Part shown: positions 8,172-15,674 of the stretch, in pieces | Position numbering within the stretch: position 1 is the first letter of the stretch | How the letters are laid out: every line of letters starts with the position of its first letter | Assembly: GCA_036266155.1 (NCBI GenBank) | Contig: DATANR010000296.1 | Span: forward strand, 1-39,923 | Direction: 5' to 3' | From: SIAJ01 sp036266155 | GTDB taxonomy: Bacteria; Planctomycetota; Planctomycetia; Gemmatales; Gemmataceae | Length of the DNA stretch: 39,923 bases | Notes under the pieces: generated by a model | Databases searched by the model: none | The model's input: only the letters and a program-made list of their open reading frames with translations | What the model was told of the DNA's origin: nothing | Made by a program: the position numbers and the translations under genes

Positions 8172-10811
8172 ATGGCGGACGTCCCGGCCCTAGATCTGAT
8201 TCCGACAGCCCGTGAGGGGGAAGCCCTATTCGCGCGTGGCGACGATGATGCGCTCATCCGTCGCGAGCGCAAGACGCAAGCCGACTTCGATCAGCGAGTG
8301 ACGCTGACCATCGACGGCGTCGAGATCACCGTCCCGCGAGCGACGCCCGTGACCGACGCCCAGGGGAACGTCAAGTTCGGGCCCGACGGCAACCCGATCC
8401 CGCGCGCGACCACGATCTATGACGCGGCCACGGCCATCCGACAATGGGATCGCGATGGGCTAGCCCGGCGCATCCCGGTGTTGTGTCATCAGGATCACCT
8501 GACGCCGGTGGCCGTCTGTCGGATGTGTTCGGTCCACGTCAGCAAGCTGCGCAAGCGCGACAAGGGCAACCCAAACGCCCGGCCGATCCCGGCGGAAAAA
8601 CTGGTACCCGCGTGCCAGCACGAAGTGCAGGACGACATGATCGTCACCACGCGTTGTGGTGGCGTGCAAGGCAAGGATTCGGAACGGTTTGCCGCCCAGG
8701 TTGGCCGAGCGGCCGGATTGCTTACGGAGCTGCTGCTCGCCGATCATCGCCATCCGGACCCTGCACGCGACGATCGTTTTCGCAATGAGCTCGAAGCCGT
8801 TGGGGCGGCATTAAACATCGACTATCCGCGACCCGGGATCGAACGCCAGGAAGGCCGCAACGTCAAGCTGCACGTGAAATCGCGGCCGATTCCGCTGGAG
8901 ATGGTTGACGCCGGCAATCGCGAACTGCCGTATTCCTCGCGTTCGATTCAGGTCGACCACGATCGCTGCATCCTTTGCGATCGTTGCGTCCGCTCGTGTT
9001 CGGAGGTGAAGCCGTTCAAAGTCATCGGGCACACTGGCAAGGGCTACCAAACGCGAATCAGCTTCGATCTCGATCAGCTCATGAACGAGTCGAGTTGCGT
9101 CCAGTGCGGCGAATGCATGACCGCGTGCCCGACGGGTGCGCTCACGTTGAATCGACGTGTGAATCCGTTGCGCTCGTTCGCCGACGCCGGTGAACTCGAA
9201 AGTGAAGTGCCGCGCAGCTACCGGCCACCGGCCGGCTCGGGCGATCATCCACGGTTGGCGTATTACGACGATCCGGCTCGTCCGTTGCCAGCCGAGTTTC
9301 CGGCGGCCGTCGATCTGCAAGCGCTCGCGCTGCCCTACCTCGACGAGGCGAATCAGTCGCTGCAATTCCGGCCGTTCTCGGCCATCCCATTCGCCTACTT
9401 GCGGTGGAACGAAGGTGCCGTGCGTCTTCGCAAAGTGAAGGCCGGCGACGTCCTCTGCAAGCAAGGCGAGTTCGGCTCGACGGCGTTCTTGCTCAAGGAA
9501 GGCACCTTCGACATCTGGGTCACGCCCAAGGCGCCCGCAAGCGCGACTGGGCTCCTTGGCAGACTTCTGAGTCGGCGGACCTCTGCCACCGCACCGATCA
9601 AGGTCTTCACGGCTTCCGCAGGTCGCGATCTGATCCTCGGCGAGATGGCTTGCCTCACCAATACTGCGCGCACCGCCACGATTACCGCGGCGGGCGACGG
9701 CGTCGTCCTCGAGGTGACGCGCAACCTGCTGATGATGCTGCAGCGCATCCCGACGGCGCGCACGATTCTCGATCGCGTTTATCGTGGTCGGGCCATCGAC
9801 TCGTGTCTGCGGCGCGGCAAGCTGTTCGCGAGCCTCACCGGGGAGCAACGCGAAACAGTGTTGCGCGAGTTGCGGGCCGTGGCGACTCTGGTCCGCGTCG
9901 ATCCCGGCGAGATAGTTGTTCGTCAAGGCGATACGATCGGCCTCGACGACAAGGGCGTTTTCCGCGGCGACTTTTACACCGTTCGTCTGGGATCGGTGAA
10001 AGTGGCGCGCACGGCCGCAGGTGTTGAACGCGTGCTCGCTCGACTCGGCCCTGACGACTATTTCGGCGAGATCGCACTACTTTGCGACGACCCACGCGTC
10101 GCCCCGCTGTTGCCGCCGGGCTATGAGACACGTCGACGCACCGCATCGGTGACCGCACTCGATGATGTCGAAGTCGTACGCATACCCGGTGAGGCCGTCC
10201 GACAACTCGGCCGGCGCTTTCCCGAGATCGGGGAGGCGCTCGCGAGTCAGTGTGCGGAGTCGCTGCGACAACAGCAGGCCCCACGGCCGCCGCGGACCGA
10301 TCTGCTCGCGACCTTTCTCGATCAGGGCTTCTACCAGGGCCAGAAGATGCTGGTCCTCGATCTCGAAAGTTGCACGCGGTGCGATGAGTGTACGCGCGCC
10401 TGTGCCGACGCGCATGGCGACGGGCACAGCCGGCTCCTGCGAGAGGGACCGCGCTTCGGCCAGTTCCTCGTCGCCACGTCGTGCCGGTCATGCCATACGC
10501 CGTATTGCATGGAAGGCTGCCCCGTCGACGCGATCCATCGCGGGGCGACGTCGCTCGAAGTGCGCATCGACTCGCACTGCATCGGCTGTTCGCTGTGCTC
10601 CACGAACTGTCCATATGAGTCAATTCAGATGGTGCCACGCGATGGCATGGAAGAACGGCGCGTCGCGGCGGTCGCGCAGCGCGCAGTCAACTGCGATCTG
10701 TGCCACGGACTCGTCCCCGACAACGCCGAGCCGTTTTGCGTGTCGGCGTGCCCGCACGAGGCGGCGTTCCGCTGGGATGGCAACCAGCTTTTGGCCAAGG
10801 TTGTTCAATAG
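8172..10811 (+). CDS. NuoG/HoxU-like Fe-S protein fused to two cyclic-nucleotide-binding domains and a DmsB-like four-cluster ferredoxin
   Basis: A protein of 879 residues; ATG at 8172 follows GAGGGT, 10 bp after the NuoEF stop. Domains in order: 2Fe-2S ferredoxin (Cys105, 116, 119, 148); a NuoG-like spacer where the usual His/Cys 4Fe-4S site (about 165-200) has kept His but lost its cysteines; two 4Fe-4S motifs (Cys266/269/272/276 and 309/312/315/319); two cyclic-nucleotide-binding domains (about 405-540, with LGEMACL and Arg500-TAT; about 545-695, with FGEIALL and RRTAS); and a DmsB/HybA-like tail with four 4Fe-4S motifs (Cys734-744, 771-783, 803-813, 841-860). No molybdopterin domain and no helix-turn-helix follow. 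It can take electrons from NuoEF and pass them along up to seven clusters. The cNMP domains suggest allosteric gating (inference). It is cytoplasmic, with no signal peptide or Tat motif. Confidence 0.88.
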   Translation: MADVPALDLIPTAREGEALFARGDDDALIRRERKTQADFDQRVTLTIDGVEITVPRATPVTDAQGNVKFGPDGNPIPRATTIYDAATAIRQWDRDGLARRIPVLCHQDHLTPVAVCRMCSVHVSKLRKRDKGNPNARPIPAEKLVPACQHEVQDDMIVTTRCGGVQGKDSERFAAQVGRAAGLLTELLLADHRHPDPARDDRFRNELEAVGAALNIDYPRPGIERQEGRNVKLHVKSRPIPLEMVDAGNRELPYSSRSIQVDHDRCILCDRCVRSCSEVKPFKVIGHTGKGYQTRISFDLDQLMNESSCVQCGECMTACPTGALTLNRRVNPLRSFADAGELESEVPRSYRPPAGSGDHPRLAYYDDPARPLPAEFPAAVDLQALALPYLDEANQSLQFRPFSAIPFAYLRWNEGAVRLRKVKAGDVLCKQGEFGSTAFLLKEGTFDIWVTPKAPASATGLLGRLLSRRTSATAPIKVFTASAGRDLILGEMACLTNTARTATITAAGDGVVLEVTRNLLMMLQRIPTARTILDRVYRGRAIDSCLRRGKLFASLTGEQRETVLRELRAVATLVRVDPGEIVVRQGDTIGLDDKGVFRGDFYTVRLGSVKVARTAAGVERVLARLGPDDYFGEIALLCDDPRVAPLLPPGYETRRRTASVTALDDVEVVRIPGEAVRQLGRRFPEIGEALASQCAESLRQQQAPRPPRTDLLATFLDQGFYQGQKMLVLDLESCTRCDECTRACADAHGDGHSRLLREGPRFGQFLVATSCRSCHTPYCMEGCPVDAIHRGATSLEVRIDSHCIGCSLCSTNCPYESIQMVPRDGMEERRVAAVAQRAVNCDLCHGLVPDNAEPFCVSACPHEAAFRWDGNQLLAKVVQ

Positions 10812-10817
10812 CAATTG

Positions 10818-11204
10818 TCAGCGAATGCGCATGAACGATGGCCAATGCGCGTCGAGGTCACCTGCCACGCCTGGCGAGATCAGGACGCACCACAACACCT
10901 TGCAAGCGACATGCAGTCCCTGATCGACGTGGATGCCGAACCACTTCTCGCACTTGCCGAAGTCGATGAACCAGTGAATGACCGTTTCCAAAAGGCCCAG
11001 AGTGACTGAGCCAGTTAACCAGCCGACGAAGCCGCCGTGAATAAAGGCGTGAGCAGTCAGCCAGTAGTACCAGGGAACGGCCGTCTGCAATGCGGACGTG
11101 CTGCGTCGGCACTTCTCGGTAGCCATCGGCCCCGCTTGCAGCGGAAAGTCCGCGATCGCGTGGCCCACCAGGAGCGCGAAGAACACGAGCGAAGTCCCGG
11201 CCAA
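10818..11204 (-). CDS. DUF3307 family small membrane protein
   Basis: A protein of 128 residues. An in-frame stop (TAA) lies just upstream, so TTG at 11204 is the first usable start; no purine-rich ribosome site precedes it, which makes the start uncertain. The features I associate with DUF3307 are present: FALLVGHAIADFPLQAG near the N-terminus, LTAHAFIHGGFVGWL in the middle, VIHWFIDFGKC and HVDQGLHVACKVLWCVL, giving about three or four membrane helices with polar His/Asp residues. The biochemical role of the family is not known to me. It converges with the Fe-S/cNMP gene with a 6-bp gap and shares no obvious job with it. A terminator-bearing structured RNA lies about 210 bases upstream on the same strand. 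Confidence 0.75.
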   Translation of the reverse strand: MAGTSLVFFALLVGHAIADFPLQAGPMATEKCRRSTSALQTAVPWYYWLTAHAFIHGGFVGWLTGSVTLGLLETVIHWFIDFGKCEKWFGIHVDQGLHVACKVLWCVLISPGVAGDLDAHWPSFMRIR

Positions 11205-11414
11205 GAGGAGAGTGAGGGATAGAAGTGGTTATAGAGCAACGATTTGGCGCATGCAACAAGGCGGCGCACATTCCTCTGGCGGCGCGCCCCACCCCTGGTC
11301 CAGACGAAATCTACTTTTCCAGAATCAACACTTTTTTCCAGACAAATCGTTCTTAATGCACGAAATGAGGCACGTGTTTTGGTGCGGATCTGCCGTCAGC
11401 TGTGAAATGCCTAT
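11205..11414. other. Intergenic stretch without a recognisable gene
   Basis: No convincing coding frame, RNA gene or repeat was seen between the DUF3307 start and the minus-strand terminator. The DUF3307 promoter should lie here, but no clear -35/-10 pair stands out. Confidence 0.5.
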
Positions 11415-11440
11415 AAAAAAAACCGGCTCCAATGAGCCGG
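11415..11440 (-). terminator. Intrinsic terminator (minus strand)
   Basis: Read on the minus strand, GCCGGCTC-ATTG-GAGCCGG is followed at once by eight T (8 A at 11415-11422 on plus). The stem is 7 bp (11423-11429 with 11434-11440). This is a textbook rho-independent terminator. No protein gene ends just upstream of it on this strand; it follows the structured element at 11463-11547. Confidence 0.85.
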
Positions 11441-11640
11441 CCTTATCATTGCGCATGAAAAAGTCCTGTGGGAAGCTCCTCCGACGTCGCCCAGTCATCG
11501 AAGTCGTCAATCCCACAGGACGAGGTAATCCTAATCCGCGTCGGAGGGGCACGCAAGCGCTTTTTTGAAATTCCCGGTATTCTTGACCCAGCTTCGCTCT
11601 CTTATCGCCGGGGCATGGGATTTAAGGCCACAACTCAGAA
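11441..11640 (-). ncRNA. Candidate structured non-coding RNA with interleaved stems
   Basis: Two perfect inverted repeats are interleaved: GTCCTGTGGGA (11463-11473) pairs with TCCCACAGGAC (11511-11521), 11 bp, and CCTCCGACG (11478-11486) pairs with CGTCGGAGG (11539-11547), 9 bp. The order 1-2-1'-2' gives a pseudoknot, or two mutually exclusive hairpins. A strong terminator lies 22 bases beyond on the minus strand, which sets the likely strand. No credible protein frame covers it. It may be a stand-alone small RNA, or a leader attenuator for the DUF3307 gene 210 bases downstream. It does not match the landmarks I know for 6S, SRP, RNase P or tmRNA. The 5' end is not defined. Confidence 0.45.
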
Positions 11641-11653
11641 GACGAAAACTCAA

Positions 11654-11681
11654 AGAGCCCGCCGATCAATCGGCGGGCTCT
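11654..11681 (-). terminator. Intrinsic terminator of the small secreted protein gene at 11704-12003
   Basis: A 13-bp stem (AGAGCCCGCCGAT and its complement, 11654-11666 and 11669-11681) has a minimal loop. On the minus strand it is followed by TTGAGTTTTC, a moderate T-tract. It lies 22 bp after the stop codon of the minus-strand gene. Confidence 0.75.
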
Positions 11682-11703
11682 CGTGTTCTCAACGAAAATT
11701 GGC

Positions 11704-12003
11704 TTACTTGTTCTTCTCGCGGGTGACTTTCTTCACCTCGTCCTTATCAACTTCGAGGGTCAGTTTGGCGCCTTCTTTCATGCGGCCGAACATCTTACTG
11801 ACTTCGATTTCCTTTTCTTCGCCCTTGATCGTGACCTTCTGCTTCAGGTCGGCCGGAACCTTGTATTCCTTGTCCTTGTCGTCGACCTTGACCGTCAGCT
11901 TGCCATCGGCAAACTTAACGAACGTGCACTTGATCTCCTCGGCGAACACCGCGCCGACAGCGATCACCATGGCCAGCAGCGCCGCTGCGAACTTCCGAAT
12001 CAT
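11704..12003 (-). CDS. Small secreted protein, paralogue A
   Basis: A protein of 99 residues. ATG at 12003 opens onto a signal peptide (MIRKFAAALLAMVIAVGAVFA, then EE). The mature part is about 78 residues, rich in Lys, Glu and Val with predicted short beta strands: CTFVKFADGKLTVKVDDKDK, YKVPADLKQKV and GAKLTLEVDKDEVKKV. It is clearly homologous to the next gene upstream on the same strand (12254-12562); signal peptides and the FVKFADG.LT..V core are nearly the same, which indicates a tandem duplication. Function unknown. The single mature cysteine is not shared with the paralogue. Each copy has its own terminator, so they are probably separate transcripts. Confidence 0.75.
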   Translation of the reverse strand: MIRKFAAALLAMVIAVGAVFAEEIKCTFVKFADGKLTVKVDDKDKEYKVPADLKQKVTIKGEEKEIEVSKMFGRMKEGAKLTLEVDKDEVKKVTREKNK

Positions 12004-12197
12004 GTGAGCCCACTCCTGGTTGTGAAATCCCATCCCCGATTCGGGGCCGGGCAGATTGCCACGGCAAATAACCCATCGGGAAATACAACGACAACACCCG
12101 TCAGAGCAATTGCCCCCGGCGCGTCCCGTTACAATTCAACCCGTCCCGTGGTGCCAAGTCTCGCATCGCAGCAAAAAAATCAACGAGGAAAAGAAAG

Positions 12198-12223
12198 TGG
12201 CCCGCCAGAGTTCTGGCGGGCCA
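12198..12223 (-). terminator. Intrinsic terminator of the small secreted protein gene at 12254-12562
   Basis: TGGCCCGCCAGA (12198-12209) and its perfect complement (12212-12223) form a strong hairpin. On the minus strand it is followed by CTTTCTTTTCCTC and, a little later, a run of seven T. It lies 30 bp past the stop codon. Confidence 0.75.
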
Positions 12224-12253
12224 GCTGTTCATTCGCGGAATCCGGGACGGCAG

Positions 12254-12562
12254 CTACTTGGGTTGCTTACCAAGCTGCACATCGGTGACCTTTTCGCCCT
12301 CCACCTTCAGCGTCACTTCACGTCCTTCCTTGACCTTGCCAAGACGTTCGCTGGCAAGCACTTCTTTGTCCTCGCCGCTCTTGCGGTCCTTGTACTTGAC
12401 CTTCAGATCGGTCGGAATCTTGTAGTCCTTGTTGGCGTCGCCGACCTTCAGGGTCAGCGTGCCGTCGGCGAACTTGACAAACGCGCCTTTGACCTCGTCG
12501 GCGAACACCGCCCCGACGGCGATCACGACGGCAACCAAGGCGGCTGCGAACTTGCGAACCAT
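12254..12562 (-). CDS. Small secreted protein, paralogue B
   Basis: A protein of 102 residues. ATG at 12562 gives the signal peptide MVRKFAAALVAVVIAVGAVFA, almost identical to that of paralogue A; an upstream reading would add 106 residues of unlikely composition. The mature part has FVKFADGTLTLKVGDANK, YKIPTDLKVKYKDRKSGED and GREVTLKVEGEKVTDVQL. Both copies keep the pattern FVKFADG, then a short strand, YK(V/I)P(A/T)DLK, then a C-terminal TL.V strand pair, so a small beta domain is likely. Function unknown. The extra KDRKSGED insertion distinguishes it from copy A. Confidence 0.75.
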   Translation of the reverse strand: MVRKFAAALVAVVIAVGAVFADEVKGAFVKFADGTLTLKVGDANKDYKIPTDLKVKYKDRKSGEDKEVLASERLGKVKEGREVTLKVEGEKVTDVQLGKQPK

Positions 12563-12684
12563 GCGTGCGACTCCTCGATGAAGGACGGCGATACCCAAGG
12601 CAAAACCCGACGAGGCACACACCCCGACGGAAGTTTGGGTCCAGAGACGACATGACCCGCGGCGATGGCGGCGCGGCGGGGTCA

Positions 12685-12693
12685 TGGTATAAT
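12685..12693 (+). promoter_or_regulatory. Extended -10 promoter for the solute-binding protein gene
   Basis: TGGTATAAT is a perfect TGnTATAAT extended -10 element; no good -35 hexamer precedes it, which is usual for this class. It would start transcription near 12700, leaving a leader of about 140 bases that contains the palindrome at 12760-12826. Only sequence evidence supports this. Confidence 0.55.
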
Positions 12694-12759
12694 CAACACT
12701 CGCGTCGGCAAGGAGTTTCGTGCCTTCGCGTGAACACGACGGCACTGACGATCCGCTAC

Positions 12760-12826
12760 GTAGCTGGATTCGTAAGAATTCAGCCGGCCGGCGAGCCCAA
12801 CAACTGAATTCTACGAATTCAGCTAC
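12760..12826. repeat. Palindromic repeat in the leader of the solute-binding protein gene
   Basis: GTAGCTGGATTCGTAAGAAT (from 12760, arm to 12783) and the arm 12804-12826 are inverted repeats with only a few differences around a GC-rich loop. The hairpin ends 14 bases before the start ATG at 12841, next to the AGGGG ribosome site (12826-12830). It resembles a dispersed intergenic repeat, and it could affect translation of the gene. Confidence 0.65.
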
Positions 12827-12840
12827 AGGGGTCCGATTCC

Positions 12841-15510
12841 ATGTCCCATTCCCGTTGGCTGGCCCTTGGTCTTTTGACACTAGCGCTGACGAGCACCTGG
12901 CTCGCCGCCCAGCCGCCGCGCAAGGAAGAAGAAGAAGAGCCGCCCGCGAAGGAAAAGGAGAGGGCGCGCCCCGTCGTTCCCGTGCCGGTCGAGCCGGAGA
13001 AGAAAGGCCCTGAGACTGCGCCGCCCGTCGCTCCCGACCCGGTCGACCCGGACGTCGGCACCTTCAAGGAGGAAGCCGCCAAGACCATCAATGCGGACGC
13101 CAAGGAGATGTTCCGCTCGCTGGTCATCCCCTTCGATCGCATCGAGCCCAATTTCAAGGGCGGCCTCAAGTATCGCATCGAACTTCTGCCCGAGCGCGAT
13201 TTGCCCGAAGGTGAGTTCACTGTCAAAGTGCTCGACGGCGCGCTCAAGAACAGCATCGACAAGAAAATCGCGACGGGCACCGGATTCAAGTACACGCCGT
13301 TCGAATTGATCGTGCTTGAAACCGTCGCTCAATACCTCGAAAAAGATGCCATCAGCAGGACAGATCAGCTTGATTTCGCGGCCCGAGCGGTCGCGTCCGG
13401 CCTTCGCTGGCACCTCAACGCGCGTGACACGAACAAGCGCCTGGGCAAAGGCTGGGATCCGGTCACCCGCCAGCTGAAGGATCGTTTGCTCGGGCTACAA
13501 CAGGAACGCTTCGACGTACTCATTGCGGAAAAAAAGTACGACCAGGCCGACGAACTCGGCCTCAAGATGTTGACGCGTAACCCGGACAACGTCGAAGTCA
13601 CACGCGCCGTCTATCGGCTCAACTTGATCCGCGTCGACAAGGGTTTGAAAGCCCCGACCGATGCCGACCTGCTCAAGCTGCGCGATTCGCTCTTAGCCTA
13701 CGAGCGCATCCCCGGTAAGAAGGACGAGACGCTGATCGGCAACACGCGCCGCCGACTGCGCAATCGCGCGACGGAGCTGGTCAACGAGGCCAAGAGGCTC
13801 GACAAGCAGCCGCGCGCGGCCGAGGCGTTGGCCAAGCTGCGGCAGGCCGAGACGCTCGATCCGGATGCGCCCGGAATCGAAGACGTGCGCGTTCGCCTGC
13901 GTGGCACAGTGCTCTACGTCGGCGTGCCGAAGCTGCCCGAAAAAATGTCGCCGGTGACGGCCGTGACGGATGCCGAGAAGTGGGCCGTCGAATTGATGTT
14001 CGAAGGCCTGCTCGAATCGGTGCCGGACACGGAGGTCATTCGCTATCGGCCGGCGCTCGCCGAGTCGCTGCCCGCGATCATGCCGCTGGGCCGATCGTTC
14101 ACGTTGCCGCGTAACGCCCACTGGTCGCGCGACCCGGGCGACATGGTGAACGCACTTGACGTCCAAGGCACGCTCGCACTTCTCAACCGCCCGGCCCTCA
14201 AGGCAACCTGGGAAGCGGAGCGCATCGACGTGTTCGAAGAAGTCGACCGCATCGACGACCCGTTCCACCTCCGCCTTGCATACAAGAAGGGCGTGCTCGA
14301 ACCGCTCGGTCGTGCGACGTTCAAGGTGATCCCCGCCCGCTACTTAATGGACTTAGGCAAGGCCGCCGACGATCCGGATTTCGCCAAGGCGCCGTTCGGC
14401 AGCGGGCCGTTCAAGTACGAGGGCCGCGAACGCGAAGGCGTCGACCGCGAGTGTGCCGTGTTCCGTGCGAACCCGTTCTACACGCAGCGCAATGGCAAGC
14501 TCGGCCTGCCCTGGATCCGCGAGTTGCGCATGTACGTGCCGAGCCAATCGAGCCTCGCGGCCGACGTCGCGGCCGGCCAACTCCATATTTGCCCCGACGT
14601 ACCGGGCGACCTCGCCACGCGCTTCCGCGGCGACGAAGGGCTCAAGGACGTGATGCGCGTGCGCTCGGCCCAGACAAATCGGCGCGTCCACATCCTTGCC
14701 ATCAATCACAAGAACACGAACCTCCAAAATGACAAAGTTCGCCAAGGCCTGTCCGCGGCGATCAACCGCGACGCGATCTTGAAAGAAGTGTTCCGCTCAG
14801 CCGAACTCAAAGCGCATGCGGCGCTGACCGGTCCGTTCCCCGTCGGCTGCTGGGCGACGCCGAAGGGCGGTGCGGCACTCTCAAAAATCGGCGGCGGCGG
14901 CCTCATCAAGGAAGGGCTCAACAACCATTCGGTGCGGATGAAGCTGACCTACGAGAAGGACGACAAGAACAAGGCGGTCGCTCAGCTCATGAAGACGCAA
15001 ATCGAACAGGCGACGGCCGACAATGGTGGGCAGCCGCTCCTCGCGGTCGATCTCGTGGAGTTGACGCCATTGGTGTTCCGCGAGAAGGTCTATCTGGAAC
15101 ACGACTACGATCTGGCGCTGACGACGTTTGATTATCGCGACGATCTGTATTCGCTCTCCGGCTTGCTCGATCCCGAAGCGATCGGCCCCGAGGGACGCGG
15201 CGGCCGCAACTTTCTGAGTTATCTTGCGAGCGGCACGAATCCGACCGATCCCGATCGCCGCTTGCGCCGCCTGATCGAAGACGCGGGCAAGAGCCGCAAT
15301 TTCTCGGCAATCGTCCGGCAGAAAACGTGGGACATTCACGCCCTGTTCAATCAGCGCATGCCCTTCGTGCCGCTCTGGCAACTCGATCGTTTCATGGTGG
15401 TGCACAAGGACCTGGAAATGTACTTCGATCCACAAGAAGCCGTCGCGGGCGCCGAGCAACTCAACCCGGCGACGGTGTTCACGGGCGTGGAGATGTGGCG
15501 ATTGAAATGA
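12841..15510 (+). CDS. Family 5 extracellular solute-binding protein with extra N-terminal half
   Basis: A protein of 889 residues; ATG at 12841 after AGGGG. Signal peptide at 1-23 (ends WLAAQ), then a Glu/Lys/Pro-rich linker to about residue 70. Residues about 75-180 form an unrecognised domain and about 180-350 look helical and repeat-like (TPR-type, for example YDQADELGLKMLTRNPDNVEV). From about 375 to the end it follows the SBP_bac_5 (DppA/OppA) pattern: MFEGLLESVPDTEVIRYRPA, FGSGPFKYEGRE, INHKNTNLQNDKVRQGLSAA, INRDAILKEVF. These proteins bind peptides or similar ligands for ABC importers, but no permease or ATPase gene is in the window. It may be an orphan receptor. It is about 350 residues longer than the family norm. 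It ends shortly before a long inverted repeat. Confidence 0.8.
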   Translation: MSHSRWLALGLLTLALTSTWLAAQPPRKEEEEEPPAKEKERARPVVPVPVEPEKKGPETAPPVAPDPVDPDVGTFKEEAAKTINADAKEMFRSLVIPFDRIEPNFKGGLKYRIELLPERDLPEGEFTVKVLDGALKNSIDKKIATGTGFKYTPFELIVLETVAQYLEKDAISRTDQLDFAARAVASGLRWHLNARDTNKRLGKGWDPVTRQLKDRLLGLQQERFDVLIAEKKYDQADELGLKMLTRNPDNVEVTRAVYRLNLIRVDKGLKAPTDADLLKLRDSLLAYERIPGKKDETLIGNTRRRLRNRATELVNEAKRLDKQPRAAEALAKLRQAETLDPDAPGIEDVRVRLRGTVLYVGVPKLPEKMSPVTAVTDAEKWAVELMFEGLLESVPDTEVIRYRPALAESLPAIMPLGRSFTLPRNAHWSRDPGDMVNALDVQGTLALLNRPALKATWEAERIDVFEEVDRIDDPFHLRLAYKKGVLEPLGRATFKVIPARYLMDLGKAADDPDFAKAPFGSGPFKYEGREREGVDRECAVFRANPFYTQRNGKLGLPWIRELRMYVPSQSSLAADVAAGQLHICPDVPGDLATRFRGDEGLKDVMRVRSAQTNRRVHILAINHKNTNLQNDKVRQGLSAAINRDAILKEVFRSAELKAHAALTGPFPVGCWATPKGGAALSKIGGGGLIKEGLNNHSVRMKLTYEKDDKNKAVAQLMKTQIEQATADNGGQPLLAVDLVELTPLVFREKVYLEHDYDLALTTFDYRDDLYSLSGLLDPEAIGPEGRGGRNFLSYLASGTNPTDPDRRLRRLIEDAGKSRNFSAIVRQKTWDIHALFNQRMPFVPLWQLDRFMVVHKDLEMYFDPQEAVAGAEQLNPATVFTGVEMWRLK

Positions 15511-15535
15511 TCGCGGCGGAATGTACTTGCAGAAC

Positions 15536-15640
15536 AGCGAAGAAGATTTGGATTGAGATTGAGATTGAGATTGAGATTTGAACAAGTCCGACGTGTCCGT
15601 CTTAATCTCAATCTCAATCTCAATCCAAATCTTCTTCGCT
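15536..15640. repeat. Perfect 36-bp inverted repeat made of GAGATT hexamers
   Basis: Arms 15536-15571 and 15605-15640 are exact inverted repeats. Each has an AGCGAAGAAGATTTGG end followed by tandem ATTGAG hexamers; the loop of 33 bases is 15572-15604. It lies between the converging solute-binding protein and PQQ-propeller genes. It would form a very long RNA hairpin on either strand and may stop transcription in both directions, but it lacks a T-run. Confidence 0.85.
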
Positions 15641-15674
15641 GCGACAGTTCATGTCCGCCGAACTCGATGCTGCG

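Noticed and set aside
8811..9926. A 371-codon minus-strand open frame
   Set aside because: It is antisense to the Fe-S/cNMP gene, whose cysteine motifs and domains fix the coding strand.
6302..10811. A complex I or NAD-reducing hydrogenase locus
   Set aside because: NuoEF- and NuoG-like parts are present, but no NuoB/C/D/I or membrane pump subunits and no hydrogenase large or small subunit occur, and haem genes surround them instead.
11325..11552. A 75-codon minus-strand open frame over the RNA element
   Set aside because: It runs through the terminator and its T-tract, has no ribosome site and no protein-like pattern.
15536..15640. A standard intrinsic terminator
   Set aside because: The hairpin is long and perfect but there is no T-run on either strand after it, so it is listed as a repeat.
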